Assembly: GCF_004364345.1 (NCBI RefSeq) | Contig: NZ_SOCA01000001.1 | Span: 124,001-188,000 of the forward strand | Length of the DNA stretch: 64,000 nucleotides | Direction: 5' to 3' | DNA from: Prosthecobacter fusiformis | Lineage (GTDB): Bacteria > Verrucomicrobiota > Verrucomicrobiia > Verrucomicrobiales > Verrucomicrobiaceae | Shown here: positions 1 to 9,232 of the stretch, in pieces | How positions within the stretch are numbered: the stretch's first letter is position 1 | Layout: every line of letters starts with the position of its first letter | Notes under the pieces: generated by a model | The model's input: only the letters and a program-made list of their open reading frames with translations | Database searches by the model: none | What the model was told of the DNA's origin: nothing | Made by a program: the position numbers and the translations under genes

Positions 1-2217
1 CCCCTTCCTTACTAGTTCGGTACCGTTGGACTGTAAAACATTGTCTTGGAGATTAAATAGGCCGGTCAGTACCTTCCACTGATCCGTGCCCAGCGGTTGC
101 GTTAAGGGGGTCAGCGTGTCAGCTCCTGTCGTACCGGAATTGAGAACCAGCCGCGAGCGAAGCTGCAACAGCGGCGTGCTTCCTGGTGTAGCCCTGAATC
201 CATACCAGTAGCCGTTGGTTGCTGATAGCCGTGACAGCAACGACGACATGCTGCCAGTTGACGAAGTCGGAGTGGATGAAGAGGGGCGGGCAACAACGCA
301 AATGGTATGTTTATTCAGCGCAAGCGGACTCCCTGCGGGGGCGGAAACCTTCAGCCAGTCCGCATCGAATACCAATGCTGGCTTGTTGTTGAGTCCCGCT
401 GCAGTTCCAGGAAGAAATGCCGGGCGACCAGTCCCAGCCGCTTGGGCAGTCAGCGAGGAAACTTGACTACGCCATGCCACAACTTCGTCCCCTTCTGTCT
501 TCACTCCGGCATCTGATCTCAGCCAGAGCTTCAGCCCGTCCCTGGATACCTCTCTGCTTTGTTCTTCGATGATGAACGGAACAACCACGGCATTGCTGTC
601 GGCGTATCCTGGCCGTGAGGCCCAGGCCGTCAGTGCTGTTGTTCCTTCGGCCAACAGAATCGGCCCTGTGTACAACTGTGCCTCCCCTCCATTGATCTGG
701 TAATAGACAAAAGAGCCTGGTGATGTGATTGTGACTGCTTGGCCTGGCAGATAGATGCCTGTGGCGATATCAAACTGTGGATCAGGCAGTTTTGGCGCAG
801 GCAGGCCTATGATCTGATATTTGCTTTTGAAATAGGCCTCAACCTGTAGCCTCTGTGCCTCGGTCACCGAGCCGTTGTAGATGATAATTTCGGCAATCTC
901 CCCTGTAAAAGGGTATGCCTGGGTGGCTGTTGGATTCACCGCAGCTGGGGCGGTCAAGTATTGCCCGATGAATAAGGGAGAGCCTGTGCTTGCAGCAATA
1001 TTTGCGGTCCTTTGGGTCAGAGGCAAAGGAGACATCTGCCCGTTTGCATAAAAGCTTACTCCTTTGAGGGGGTCGGCTTTCCTGAAGACTCCCTCCAGCA
1101 GATATGAAGTGTCTACCGCCAGTGCTGCTCCAAACGTCTCAAAGTTCGTGGGTATGTGCAACCTTGGGATTCCAGCGTTAAAGCCCATGGTATATCCTTT
1201 GCTGGAGCCACCCTTGGATAAAAAGCCCGCCATTCCAACCGGGGCACTTGGCCACTTTGACACCACAAAAATACTAACTGTCAGCGGATTTAGCGAAGCA
1301 TGGTCGGCGACCTTCAAGAATTTGCGCTCGGCCAGGGTCCCCAGGCTGCCGTTGTCAAATTGCACGGCGGGCTTTGTCCCAATAACGTCATTAGCAATCA
1401 GTGGACGGTTGTCGGTCGGCAGAGAGCCGCCGCCTGTTCCGACAGCGTCGTTGGCGAAGCCGGAAAAATCCTCCCACTTTGACACCCGCCCCCCTTCGTC
1501 ATAGGTGACGTTCCAGTCTGCTCGGAGCCACAAAATCGGAACGGCTGGCTGGGCGGGACCAGGAGACGAGATGCGCTGAGGAATATTTTCAACAACCAGC
1601 ACATGGTCATATTCTGCTTCTACAAGCTCGGATGGGATGCCGCTCGTTACTGCAAGGCCTGCTTTAAGCAGGTTTGACATCGAGACAATCGCCGTTCCCA
1701 CAGTCTCCCAATTAATACCGTTCAGAGAATAATAACCGGCGACAATATTGCCGCTTCGCACAAGTCTAAACCAGACCGCCTGTCCTTCCGGCACGAACGT
1801 TCCCAATGATAAAGCCACGTCCGCCCCGTCTTCGGATCGCCACTTGAAACGAAGTTCACCTTCGGAATCGACGCCTATAAACGCAAATGCCGCATCGGTA
1901 GCTGTTGATTGCCTGATCATCACTCCGGTTTCAGCTCCTAAAATTGCGTCCAATGACGCCAGCCGGGCATCTACTTCCAGATTGCCCGTTGTTTCTTGGC
2001 TGACGAATCGCAAACCGTCAGACAGCCCGCCAAGCCCACGCCCGCCCCCGGCGACGGTGTGAGAATGAGGGGTTACAGTGGAAGTTACACCAGCTTCATC
2101 TCCTGCCACGAACCCAATATCCACCGAGTTCCAGGCGAGTCCTGCTCCCTGCCCTAAAATGGTGAAGCCCAACAGCAAAAGGCACGTGTTAACCGCTCGA
2201 ATACCAAGGGATTTCAT
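1..2217 (-). CDS. Large secreted LamG/concanavalin-like protein, 3' end beyond the window
   Basis: The minus strand is open from an ATG at 2217 to position 1 (739 codons) and continues off the left edge. The N-terminus (MKSLGIRAVNTCLLLLGFTI) is a Sec signal peptide, so the product is exported. About residues 25-190 look like a beta-sandwich of the kind that compares glycan or surface ligands (GNLEVDARL, MIRQST, FKWRSEDG). Two later segments repeat the pattern 'LWLRAD/LWLRSDAGV ... W.D/W.S ... KPA(V/L)(Q)FD', typical of LamG/concanavalin-like domains in verrucomicrobial surface proteins. Between them lies a chitobiase-C-like Ig segment (FVYYQINGGEAQLYTGPI, ALTAWASRPGYADS). The exact ligand is unknown. 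If the element boundary proposed at 30745 is right, this gene is cargo of the element. Confidence 0.8.
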   Translation of the reverse strand, partial: MKSLGIRAVNTCLLLLGFTILGQGAGLAWNSVDIGFVAGDEAGVTSTVTPHSHTVAGGGRGLGGLSDGLRFVSQETTGNLEVDARLASLDAILGAETGVMIRQSTATDAAFAFIGVDSEGELRFKWRSEDGADVALSLGTFVPEGQAVWFRLVRSGNIVAGYYSLNGINWETVGTAIVSMSNLLKAGLAVTSGIPSELVEAEYDHVLVVENIPQRISSPGPAQPAVPILWLRADWNVTYDEGGRVSKWEDFSGFANDAVGTGGGSLPTDNRPLIANDVIGTKPAVQFDNGSLGTLAERKFLKVADHASLNPLTVSIFVVSKWPSAPVGMAGFLSKGGSSKGYTMGFNAGIPRLHIPTNFETFGAALAVDTSYLLEGVFRKADPLKGVSFYANGQMSPLPLTQRTANIAASTGSPLFIGQYLTAPAAVNPTATQAYPFTGEIAEIIIYNGSVTEAQRLQVEAYFKSKYQIIGLPAPKLPDPQFDIATGIYLPGQAVTITSPGSFVYYQINGGEAQLYTGPILLAEGTTALTAWASRPGYADSNAVVVPFIIEEQSREVSRDGLKLWLRSDAGVKTEGDEVVAWRSQVSSLTAQAAGTGRPAFLPGTAAGLNNKPALVFDADWLKVSAPAGSPLALNKHTICVVARPSSSTPTSSTGSMSSLLSRLSATNGYWYGFRATPGSTPLLQLRSRLVLNSGTTGADTLTPLTQPLGTDQWKVLTGLFNLQDNVLQSNGTELVRKG

Positions 2218-2973
2218 ATGTTAATCAGGAGTAGCTGACGAATGATGGATTGCCCATCTGTGTCTCGGCGTTCATACGAGACATAAAGGGTTAATCCACT
2301 TAAAATAACGTAGTCATCCATGCAAGTGATAATTTTTGCACTCGAATAAGTTCACACTGTAATGCTATACAACTATGACGCGAATTGATTAAAAACTCCA
2401 ACTTCAGATTGCTGTATTTCTATATATTATGGTTTTAGTTACTAAATATTCGTGATACGTAGTGTTGGTGCATGTATTCGGTAAACCATCAGGCCTATCG
2501 AGACGAAGAGCTACGGTAGCAGATCAGTCATATGCGCAGGTTTCCGTACGAACAGTGGCAAATCCCGACGCGGGAGCGCAGATTAAATTCAGATTCGGAT
2601 GGCTAGCTGGTCTCCACGGTGGAGCACTGCGCCCCCTGCGAAACTCTCCGTTGAAGGCTCCGAGTTCATCTGCGGAAACCCTGCTAAAATCCCGGATATG
2701 GCTGATCATGTTCTCAGCCTCGTCTTCCAATCGGGGCGGGGTTAGGCTTCGGCGGTGGAGCCCGTCCGTTGATCATCTGTTGCACGATACGACATCCAGC
2801 TATTCGGCTCCAGCACAACGGGCAATAAAACATGCCCTGGGAACATCCTTGACATTTCTTACGCCGCATGTGAATAAAAAGAGTTTACTCTCTTAGGAAT
2901 GAAAATATGCGTTCATATTAATTCAATATAGCCATATGAAGACATTGGAGTTAAGTATAAAATCCTAGCCTAA
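2218..2973. other. AT-rich 750-bp gap without a convincing gene
   Basis: This stretch separates two divergently oriented genes and should hold both promoters. Positions 2280-2460 and 2880-2970 are visibly AT-rich. The open frames inside (2462-2896 plus, 2524-2730 minus) have no recognisable domain and uneven composition, so I treat them as chance. Confidence 0.5.
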
Positions 2974-5661
2974 ATGCTTTTTCACACGACCAGTCAGGAG
3001 CAGCAGTATACTAATCCTCTGGTGCTCCTTATTCTCATCATGGCGGTGGCAGGCTGCTCAGGCTTTGCGTTGGTAACCATCGGCCGATCTCTGCTTGAGA
3101 AAGCCACCCTGTCAGTCGGTATTGGCTGTCAGCTTGGATTGAAAGCAGGCTGGCAAAGCGCACTCATGGCAGGGGCAATTCTATCAGTGCTCAGTACATG
3201 GAATGTGCTTGCCGCTCCAAACTCTTCTGAGGAGGCTTTTCTCAAGACAAGGATGTGGTTCACCTGGTATGTTTGTCTCGCCGCCTTGCTTCCAAGTGTT
3301 TTCTGCGGGTTCATCGGTGGGGCTATTGGCGCAAGGCTGGCCCGTTCGCGGATTCCTTCTGATCTCGATTCCCGTCCGGCGAGCGCCGCTCACGGGTACA
3401 AATGGCCTTTTCGCCTCTTGTCCTGGCTATCGTTTCTGCTACTTGCTTCGCCTCTTGTGTTTCTCGGGCGAGAACCCAAGATCGACCCTCCACCGGTGAT
3501 TGTGGCAACACTCCCATCGACTCCGGTTCCTGCGCCATCGCCATTCAAATACGACGTTCCGGCGGAGCTGAGCCAATCAAGCTTTAATCAGTTTCGGGTC
3601 GGCTTCGTCAAAACAATCGGTAACGTAGCTGACAGCAGAGCAATGAGCCTGTCGCCCGATGGAAGGCTTTTTGCCTACTGTAGCCAGCGAGATGGCAACT
3701 CCAGCATTACGGCCTTCGACCTGCATGCATTTAAACCAGTGGCGAATTTCATCGTTCCAGGGCATCCAGCAGATTCTCTGGTCTGGTCACCGGACATGAA
3801 ACGTCTCGCCTGTTTGTGCCGAGATGGATCCGCCTCCGCTTCGCTATGGATTCTGTCGTTGGAAGACGGACTCGCCGTGGAGCTTCCTCGCCCGCCGGAG
3901 GCTGATGTTCCGGCCGGGGAGTTCTTCTGGTGGTCGGCGGAGGAACTGGCCTTCTTTTCTCCTGATGAAACGCCTCTCATATTCCGCCTCGACACTCTCG
4001 CGTTCGCACCACTGGATGATTCAAAATTCATTGAGGGCAAAAGCGAACAGGAAAAGATGCGCTGGATCGAAGGTCCACGTTTTGAACTACCTAGCTCTTC
4101 ACACTGGCAATTCCAGATTGCAGCAGGCGTGCTATCTAATCAGCCGCCGCCCAGAAAGAATCAGGGCGCGCCGTGGCAATGGAACCAGAGTTTTTTCTGT
4201 TCATTTGCAGATCCGCAATCCCCTCCTGACAGAGCTTCCAGTCAACAAAGGCATGAAGGTCTTCTGTGCCCCGGACGGGTCCAAGATCATCCGCGCCATG
4301 AATGGGCAGGCCGAAGTTGCCTACTTGAAAATGAGCGAGGCAGAAGAGGAGATCGTTGAAGTCGAAATACCCGTATCAGAAACGGCTCGGATTCCAGGAG
4401 TTGAAGACCTTCAACTTTGTGCGTTCGTTTATGCTCCGCTTATCAATCCGCTCAACGGCCAGACCATTGGACCTGACCATCGTCGCATCAAGGCCTTGCT
4501 GAGGCTCGTCGAATGGAAGTCAGGCAAAGCAAGCTTTGTCCTCTGTCAAGCAACGGAAACCGTCAATGAAACGGATGTTATCGCAACGCTCCACACTTGG
4601 TCCGAAGGATCTCTAGTTCCTTGGATGCATGACCTGGCTGAATCTTGGTGGACGCAGGCGGGAATACGCTCAAAAGCGGATGCTCTGCAATCTGCCATTA
4701 CCTCTCTGGAGCCTGTGGAATTTCCGCAGGCATTGACTGCGGAGCCTAATGGTACTTCTCACCTCATTGTCACCGCCAAAACGCCCTTCGTGAGATCCGC
4801 TTCGGAGGCCAAAGTCAGGGCTTTCCTAATCGATCACCACAACAAGGCCTCTCAAGGTGATCTTGCAGGTCTGCTTGCTAACTATGCAGAGACTGTGGAC
4901 TTTCTCGATAAAGGCAACCTTAGCCGGGATCGCATTGGCGCGGACGAATCCGCTCATCGGACAAGATGGCCCAAAGGCGAGGAGGTCGTCCAAGGGGGCA
5001 TCCACATTTCGCGCGAGGGCTTCTCCCTTTGGCGTGCTTCCTATACCATGATGTTCCGCAATGAAAACAGTGCGGGAGGCTGGCAGAAAGGCCTAGCGGA
5101 TCTCACGCTGGATGTCTCCGTATCGCCTGATGGAATGCGGATTGTTGCACAGAAGGCCGTTGTCCGAGATGTGCAGGAAGGCGGTCCGGCACCGGCCTCA
5201 TCTCGTACTGAGCCCGCCCGCCCGAACCCTCCGCCTGTCAAAGTCCGGCTGCCGTCGCCAGTCTGGGCCAGTTCAACCACGGGCACTTTGGGCACTGAAA
5301 CGCTGACAGTTCATGATGCCGTCCACTTCAAAAACGGACGTGCCACCCTCCACCGGACCTACCGTATAATCGTCAGTCCAAACACACCCAAAAGTGTGGC
5401 TTCCAAGTATCCAAACGGGCTTATCTGCATGATGACCGCTGAAATGGAAGGTTCCCTCACTCAGACCGGACCTCGGATGTGGAGATGTATTGTGGTGTCC
5501 AGGGATGGCTGCAAACATCCGATGCCAAGGTCGGAGAGTTTAACGCAGTCTGCGGACGCAATGCCGAAAGAACGGTGGGGACGGTATTGAAATTCCGATT
5601 CGATGGAGAGGATCTCATCGAAGGGCAGGGGGGCAGTCGGATGAAACTGGTTCGGAAGTAG
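2974..5661 (+). pseudogene. Membrane-anchored beta-propeller/NTF2-like protein, interrupted by two frameshifts
   Basis: Three open segments read as one protein of about 890 residues. Segment one (from ATG 2974) has several membrane helices in residues 15-170, a proline-rich linker and WD40/TolB-like repeats (AMSLSPDGRLFAY, SLVWSPDMKRLACL). The frame then shifts at a run of six T (4191-4196). Removing one T joins it to the next segment (VHLQIRNPLLTELPVNKGMK...APDGSKI). That segment carries an NTF2/SnoaL-like region (GDLAGLLANYAETVDFLDKG, ASYTMMFRNE). A second shift between about 5452 and 5477 moves the reading back to the first frame and ends at 5661. I do not recognise the family. Either the gene is decaying or both shifts are sequence errors; the first lies in a homopolymer, the second does not. 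Confidence 0.6.
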
Positions 5662-5818
5662 ACGCCCTCAAAGCTCGCTTCCTGTCCCGACGCTGGAAGC
5701 GTCGACATCTGCGTGCATGTGAGCACCGTAACTTCCCCGCTCTCACATCAGGCGTCAGTTACGGCTTATCGTCGGTGACTTTGCCGGTTTTTGGCGAGCA
5801 TGTTAGGATGAAGCCAAC

Positions 5819-6448
5819 ATGCTTGTCTTCATGGATGAATCTGGCGATAACGGTCTCCATCTCCTCACAGGGTCGTCCAAAAACCTGATCATCACTCTGG
5901 TGCTTTTTGAGGATCACGCCGAGGCTCTCAGGGCCGATGAGCGCATCGCCAACCTTCGGAGGGAGCTCGGACTCAATGCCGGTTTCGAGTTTCATTTCAG
6001 CAAGCTCAAGCAGGAATGGAGGGAGCGCTTCCTCAGAGCAGTCGGTGTCTTTGATTTTCTCTATTTCAGCATCGTCATCGACAAGGCCGAGATCGTCCGA
6101 CGCGGTTCCTTCAAGCCTAACGAACTCTACCGCTATGCCTGCCATCTTGCCATTGAGCTGGCCAAGCCGTACCTGAAAGAGGCCATTATTGTCGTCGACG
6201 GCAGCGGCAGCCATCAGTTCCGCCTGGATCTTGCCACCGAACTCCGCAAGCGCACCAACCGCCCTGGCGAAACCGGCGGTCATCTCCATAAGATCAAGTT
6301 CCAGGATTCTCATCGAAACAATTTGCTGCAGCTTGCGGACATGGTTTGCGGGGCAGTAGCCCGCTCTGTTTCTGACAAGCCGGAAGCCGCTTCTTACCGG
6401 AAGCTGATTTCCCATTGTGAAGTGACTGTCCTGCGCTGGCCCAAATAA
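5819..6448 (+). CDS. DUF3800 family protein (RNase H-like fold)
   Basis: A 209-residue protein that begins with the DUF3800 signature: a short strand followed by D6-E7-S8-G9-D10. It continues with the family's typical order: a hydrophobic strand (LIITLVLF), an F-H-F segment (FEFHFSKL), a second acidic strand (IIVVDGSG) and the C-terminal LLQLADMVCGAVAR helix with a conserved Asp. The acidic residues fit a metal-dependent RNase H-like nuclease fold. DUF3800 genes are common on mobile elements and in defence neighbourhoods, but a reaction has not been settled for most members. It is convergent with the next gene, with a shared hairpin between them. The ATG at 5819 gives the full DESGD motif. 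Confidence 0.85.
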   Translation: MLVFMDESGDNGLHLLTGSSKNLIITLVLFEDHAEALRADERIANLRRELGLNAGFEFHFSKLKQEWRERFLRAVGVFDFLYFSIVIDKAEIVRRGSFKPNELYRYACHLAIELAKPYLKEAIIVVDGSGSHQFRLDLATELRKRTNRPGETGGHLHKIKFQDSHRNNLLQLADMVCGAVARSVSDKPEAASYRKLISHCEVTVLRWPK

Positions 6449-6453
6449 AAAAA

Positions 6454-6511
6454 GCCACCGCCCCTATCCTTGCGGAAAGTCCTCCATACGGAGGCAGTTC
6501 GGGGCGGTGGC
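6454..6511 (-). terminator. Long-loop hairpin terminator for the minus-strand gene at 6554
   Basis: Arms GCCACCGCCCC (6454-6464) and GGGGCGGTGGC (6501-6511) pair perfectly over 11 bp, and an inner hairpin (CCTCCATACGGAGG) fills the loop. On the minus strand the stem is followed by TTTTTTTATTT, as expected of an intrinsic terminator. It lies between convergent genes. Confidence 0.7.
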
Positions 6512-6553
6512 GATTCCATCATCAGTATACCTTAGGAGGTCGAAATGTGTCAA

Positions 6554-7051
6554 CTACCCCTCCTGTGGAGAAGGTTCTTGGGGTGATTGCGCCCTGGACT
6601 CTTCCCTGAGGCACTCCTCTACAAACATCACAAATTCAGGTTCCTGAAACTCACTGCTCCATATCCAAACGTGGTTCGGGATCGGCAGTGAGAAGAAACT
6701 CTGTACGTCCTTCCGAAGACCTGTCATTTCAGGCAGCATTCCGGCTTTCATGGCGGTGTAGCTCACGGCTAGCTGGGTGATCAGCAGGTGCACGAAGCGC
6801 TGTTCCGCGGCGGAAACCGGATGGGTTTTGAGGTCGAGGTCTTTCTTCAGTAGGCGGGTGAGTTCCGGCTTTTCGGTGACCTGCATCCAGAGGCTGCGGT
6901 GGCTGTCTGCAAGCGCCATCAGATTGGAAATCTTCCTCTCCTTGGCATCGGCTCGGAAGGAAACGGCGGCAAGGCTCAAACTGACGATGAGGCCGAAGGT
7001 TTCCAAGGTGTCCTGCCCGTGAATGACCATCCACTGCATGAATGTTTTCAT
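6554..7051 (-). CDS. Small membrane-anchored hypothetical protein
   Basis: A 165-residue protein with one hydrophobic helix near residues 17-32 (LETFGLIVSLSLAAVSF), followed by a charged soluble part with an alternating helical pattern and an acidic, proline-rich tail. The motif 'FRADAKERKISNL..L...HRSLW' resembles the membrane-proximal helix of many uncharacterised bacterial proteins, but I cannot assign a family. It has its own terminator downstream (6454-6511). The terminator of the upstream ardC-like gene (about 7120-7150) separates the two, so they are probably not one transcript. Function unknown. Confidence 0.65.
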   Translation of the reverse strand: MKTFMQWMVIHGQDTLETFGLIVSLSLAAVSFRADAKERKISNLMALADSHRSLWMQVTEKPELTRLLKKDLDLKTHPVSAAEQRFVHLLITQLAVSYTAMKAGMLPEMTGLRKDVQSFFSLPIPNHVWIWSSEFQEPEFVMFVEECLREESRAQSPQEPSPQEG

Positions 7052-7117
7052 GCTTGGATTGTATCACAAAATTCAAACCGTTTTCACCTGGCCAGGAACT
7101 CACCTGTGCACAAATAA

Positions 7118-7150
7118 AACCCCTCGCGATGAATGCATCGGAGGGGTTGT
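7118..7150 (-). terminator. Intrinsic terminator after the ArdC-like gene
   Basis: Read on the minus strand, AACCCCTC, a 15-base loop containing GATGCATTCATC, and GAGGGGTT are followed by TTATTT. It lies 14 bases past the stop codon of the gene at 7164-8063. Confidence 0.75.
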
Positions 7151-7163
7151 TGAGCTGAAGGAA

Positions 7164-8063
7164 CTATTCGATAGCCAGCACATGATTGGCGGCTTTTGCC
7201 GCGAGGCTTGCCGCTTCGACGATCCAGCGTTTGCGGTTCGGCTCACGGAGTGTGTCCAGCCAACATTGAAGATAAGCAGCGGATTGCTCGTGCTCATCCT
7301 GAACGATGCCAGCCTCCATGCCGAGGAACGCAGATCCCATTTCGGCAACAAGCTCCTCTTTGGAGTATTCGGTCATGACTGCTCCTGTCGCTCCCATGAG
7401 GCTATTCCTGTTCAGCCGTCTTTCATGTCCGGTCGAATGGATGATTTCATGGAACAAGACAAGGTGGTAGCTTTCCGCGTCAATGAACCTGGACCGAGCA
7501 GGCATTTCTATCGTGTCAGTGCTGACGCGGTAGCATGCCCTGACCGTCCTGCCTTCATGGATGTCCGGTTTGCCCGGCATTTCCTGCACGATCCTTTCCG
7601 CAGATTCAATCCGTCCTTCATTCGCCTGCGGTTCCGGCAGTTCCATCTCTGGAAACTCCACTCCATCGATTTGAAGGGCGTTGAAGACGGTGTAGCCACG
7701 CAAGTAATACACGGCCTTGGTTTCCTCCTCCTCCTTGCCTTTCGTCCGCCGCTCATGGCGTCCGTATTTGACAATGAGAGTGCCGCGCTCGCCTTTCCGC
7801 ACTTGGCCGCCGAGATCATTGGCCTGACGCATGGTCAGCCAGTAAGGCGATGCGAATCGCTTCACCCCGAGCAGCATCACGTTGATTCCCTGATACTCCC
7901 GGTTGCTTGCGAAGTTGCGCGGCCTGCCGACCTTCCTGTCCCAGGGGCAGCGCCAGGGCACTGTCCCTTCTTCGAGTTTCTTCAGGATCGTGTCTGTCAC
8001 GGCCTGATAGGCATCGAACCGCCTGGTTTCGCCTGATTCGGCTTTTGATGTCGCTGTTTTCAT
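7164..8063 (-). CDS. ardC: ArdC-like antirestriction protein (ssDNA-binding domain plus zincin-like domain)
   Basis: A 299-residue protein with the two-part ArdC layout. Residues 15-135 match the N-terminal ssDNA-binding domain (W37 R38 in a PWRCPW stretch, NREYQGIN, YYLRGYTVFN). The C-terminal metallopeptidase-like domain has the zinc motif H205-E-I-I-H209 and a downstream acidic ligand region (EELVAEMGSAFL, about 237-248). ArdC proteins of conjugative plasmids protect incoming single-stranded DNA from restriction after transfer. Presence next to coupling ATPases and a primase supports a conjugative element. The ATG at 8063 is the first in the frame and gives the usual length. Confidence 0.9.
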   Translation of the reverse strand: MKTATSKAESGETRRFDAYQAVTDTILKKLEEGTVPWRCPWDRKVGRPRNFASNREYQGINVMLLGVKRFASPYWLTMRQANDLGGQVRKGERGTLIVKYGRHERRTKGKEEEETKAVYYLRGYTVFNALQIDGVEFPEMELPEPQANEGRIESAERIVQEMPGKPDIHEGRTVRACYRVSTDTIEMPARSRFIDAESYHLVLFHEIIHSTGHERRLNRNSLMGATGAVMTEYSKEELVAEMGSAFLGMEAGIVQDEHEQSAAYLQCWLDTLREPNRKRWIVEAASLAAKAANHVLAIE

Positions 8064-8145
8064 GCATGTAATGCTTTTGGTAGTCAGTTGAAGTCCACTT
8101 CACCGTGAACCGGACTTCTGGCTGACCGCCACCGGGAGGAGGCGG

Positions 8146-8661
8146 CTAAGGCCGTCTCCTCCCGAGCATTTCATGAATCTCCCTGCGGATGTCTTGGGGC
8201 ACCGCCGGAGAGGCAGGCTCCGGCGTGGCCGCTTTGAAATTGAGATTGGAATTAGGATTGGAATTAGAATGCGATAGCCTATCCAACTGTATGACAAGGC
8301 CCTGTACACTGGATGGCAGACGCTTCACCAGTTCTTGGGGCGAGCGGTTCAGTTCCAGCAGGATGCCCTGGCGGACTTTTGGATTCAGAGTCTGATGTTT
8401 GACGAAGTTGACGATGGCGATCCAGTCCTCCTGGCGGAGGATTTTTCCATCGGCTTCGAGTTTGGCCAGACCTTGCTTGATCTCCGGCATGGCCAGACCT
8501 GTGTCGAACCCGATTCGTTTGACCGGGATTTCATAGACGCCCGCGATGGTCGTCAAAGGCGAGGTGAGAAGGTAGAGGAACAGCAGTTTTTCATGCGGAC
8601 TCAGCAGGGCGATGTAGGAATCGTCCCAGAAGCGTGTGTTTACGATCCGTTGTTTGGCCAT
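8146..8661 (-). CDS. Winged-helix replication-type protein (phage/plasmid replisome organiser-like)
   Basis: A 171-residue protein. Residues 1-100 form a winged-helix region of the type seen in phage and plasmid replication proteins (NTRFWDDSYIALLSPHEKLL, TIAGVYEIPVKRI, LEADGKILRQEDWIAIVNF). This is the usual N-terminal layout of DnaD-like organisers, which load helicase at an origin. A low-complexity Asn/Ser stretch near residues 131-142 comes from a 6-base repeat in the DNA (about 8237-8272), and the last 30 residues are basic. The role in replication is inferred from the fold and from the primase and recombinases nearby. It could instead be a transcription regulator. Confidence 0.6.
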   Translation of the reverse strand: MAKQRIVNTRFWDDSYIALLSPHEKLLFLYLLTSPLTTIAGVYEIPVKRIGFDTGLAMPEIKQGLAKLEADGKILRQEDWIAIVNFVKHQTLNPKVRQGILLELNRSPQELVKRLPSSVQGLVIQLDRLSHSNSNPNSNLNFKAATPEPASPAVPQDIRREIHEMLGRRRP

Positions 8662-9232
8662 GATGGTTCATTCCCAGTGCTTGTGTAGGAGCTTCTGCAC
8701 CCAGCCGGATGGCGTGCCTGTCCGGCCAGCAAAATGCAGCAGTGCTCTCGAGCCTGGGACTGCTAAAATTCGATGATGTGTTCCGCTACCTCCCCACCCC
8801 GCGACGTTTTGTCGCAGGAGCACTTCATGCACGGACAGCCAAGCCAGGCACACAACCATTTCAAAAGGAAGCCACGTATTGTTGGGAAATGTTGTGGCCT
8901 TTCCTGGCCGACCGGGATGTATTCGAGTTCCTGCTGTCGCATGGGGGGTAAGTTAGTTGAATGAGTAATTCGACCGTGAACCGATTTGCTTGAACTCTCG
9001 TTCGAGCTGCACCGGAGCCGTTTCTTTTCCGTTCACCTCCTCTCCATTCCGTCAATCTTGACAGGCGGAAAGTCGCATTGTGCGACATCACTGCCGTAGG
9101 CTGTATCCCCTCTGTTTGAGGGGCAGTCGCGAAATGCGGAAGGGAAAAGAAACTGTCTGGAATTATAGCTGGATGCCCTGCCCCTGTACAGGGTGAGTCT
9201 GTGGATAACTGGAGCCGCGCGAGCGCCGACCG
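8662..9232. other. 570-bp gap upstream of the replication-type gene
   Basis: No convincing gene: the short frames on both strands lack domains. It should hold the promoter for 8661 and the terminator of the recombinase. A perfect 12-bp palindrome, CCCTGTACAGGG, lies at 9182-9193, about 40 bases past the recombinase stop codon. Confidence 0.45.

Noticed and set aside
2462-2896. 144-codon plus-strand frame
   Set aside because: No domain, no ribosome site seen, mixed AT/GC composition; likely chance.
7023-8036. 337-codon plus-strand frame
   Set aside because: Antisense to the ArdC-like gene, whose zinc motif and DNA-binding blocks are clear.
8668-8859. 63-codon minus-strand frame before the winged-helix gene
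   Set aside because: Short, without a domain and ending seven bases before the next start; could be a leader but nothing supports it.
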